Origin: an uncultured Microbacterium sp.
GTDB taxonomy: Bacteria > Actinomycetota > Actinomycetes > Actinomycetales > Microbacteriaceae
Direction of reading: 5' to 3'
Assembly: GCF_937927635.1 (NCBI RefSeq)
Contig: NZ_CALBRW010000016.1
Coordinates: forward strand, 310,001-374,000
DNA length: 64,000 nucleotides
Numbering within the stretch: position 1 is the first letter of the stretch; each line of letters starts with the position of its first letter. This document shows, piece by piece, positions 63,560 through 64,000 of the stretch. A program made the translations under genes and the position numbers. The notes under the pieces were generated by a model, which was not told the DNA's origin, did not search any database, and saw only the letters and a program-made list of their open reading frames with translations.

Positions 63560-64000
63560 TCAGCGACGGCTGATCTGCGTCGTGATCTCCGTGACCTGGT
63601 TGTAGACCGAGCGCCGCTCCTTCATGAGCTCGCTGATCTTCTTGCACGCGTACATCACGGTGGTGTGGTCGCGGTTGCCGAACAGCTGACCGATCTTCGG
63701 CAGCGACAGGTTGGTGCGCTCGCGGCACAGGTACATGGCGATCTGCCGTGCGAGGGCGATCTGCTGCGATCGGCTGGAGCCGTACAGGTCGTCGACGGTG
63801 AGCTTGAAGTAGCCGGCAGTCGAGGTGATGATGTCCGTCGGCGAGATGACGTTGTCCTCGGTCGTATCGACGATGTCGCGGAGAACGGTCTGCGCGAGGG
63901 AGATGTCCAGCGCCGAGCGGTTCAGGCTGGCGAACGCCGAGACGCGGATGAGTGCGCCCTCCAGCTCGCGAATGTTGGAGGAGACGACCGTCGCGATGTA
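63560..64000 (-). CDS. dnaA: Chromosomal replication initiator DnaA (C-terminal part)
   Basis: The minus strand encodes 146 residues up to the stop at 63560; the N-terminus is beyond the window edge. Visible parts are the end of the AAA+ lid (SNIRELEGALIRVSAFASL) and domain IV with the DnaA-box-binding signature QIGLFGNRDHTTV-type (here IGQLFGNRDHTTVMYACKKI). It opens oriC, located directly downstream of its stop. Confidence 0.98.
   Translation of the reverse strand, partial: YIATVVSSNIRELEGALIRVSAFASLNRSALDISLAQTVLRDIVDTTEDNVISPTDIITSTAGYFKLTVDDLYGSSRSQQIALARQIAMYLCRERTNLSLPKIGQLFGNRDHTTVMYACKKISELMKERRSVYNQVTEITTQISRR

Overview
This is a high-GC actinobacterial chromosome segment next to the replication origin. 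Gene order (dnaA end, oriC, dnaN, recF, DUF721, gyrB, gyrA, DUF3566, tRNA-Ile, tRNA-Ala; then cyclophilin, rhomboid, crgA, class E sortase, pabA, pknB, pknA, pbpA, ftsW/rodA, pstP, fhaB, fhaA), NucS in place of MutS/MutL, and the pervasive word GGATGCC/GGCATCC all point to Microbacteriaceae, most likely Microbacterium or a close relative. The genus is inferred from gene content and style, not from a marker comparison.

Layout. 1-16.9 kb: a patatin-like lipase running off the left edge, an alpha/beta hydrolase, an AbiEi/DUF559 endonuclease-like gene bracketed by two copies of an inverted-repeat element, the six-gene Mnh/Mrp cation antiporter operon (A-B fusion, C, D, E, F, G), an unrecognised membrane protein, a LacI regulator divergent from an MFS transporter, NucS, a HAD hydrolase, a two-gene actin-like ParR/ParM operon on the chromosome, and a cold-shock protein. 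17.46-29.49 kb: a ~12 kb integrative mobilizable element in the 3' end of tRNA-Leu(CAG). It is bounded by a 23-bp direct repeat and has integrase, a MerR-type excisionase-like gene, an XRE regulator, a Fic/VbhA toxin-antitoxin pair, a MobF relaxase-helicase and a seven-gene sulfane-sulfur/persulfide detoxification operon under a CstR-like repressor. 29.7-40.5 kb: the conserved FhaA-FhaB-PstP-RodA-PbpA-PknA-PknB growth and division phosphosignalling operon, then pabA, a small membrane protein, sortase E and crgA. 40.5-55 kb: rhomboid, cyclophilin, many small metabolic genes, a SoxR-controlled metallo-beta-lactamase-fold gene, two tRNAs, a two-component system with a DUF4097 gene, and a VIT1-like transporter. 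55-64 kb: gyrA, gyrB, DUF721, recF, dnaN, oriC and the C-terminal part of dnaA.

The parts least explained by known annotation are: a chromosomal ParMR-like cytomotive operon; a family of four ~75-95 nt structured repeats with a conserved core and co-varying stem arms (40.6, 54.6, 57.8 and 61.8 kb); an origin-like cluster of DnaA boxes in a convergent gap 23 kb from oriC; inverted-repeat elements around the DUF559 gene; two paralogous tiny cysteine-rich proteins in the sulfur operon; integrase arm-type repeats at both ends of the island; and a genome-style word (GGATGCC) that is frequent in the core but almost absent from the island and the DUF559 locus.
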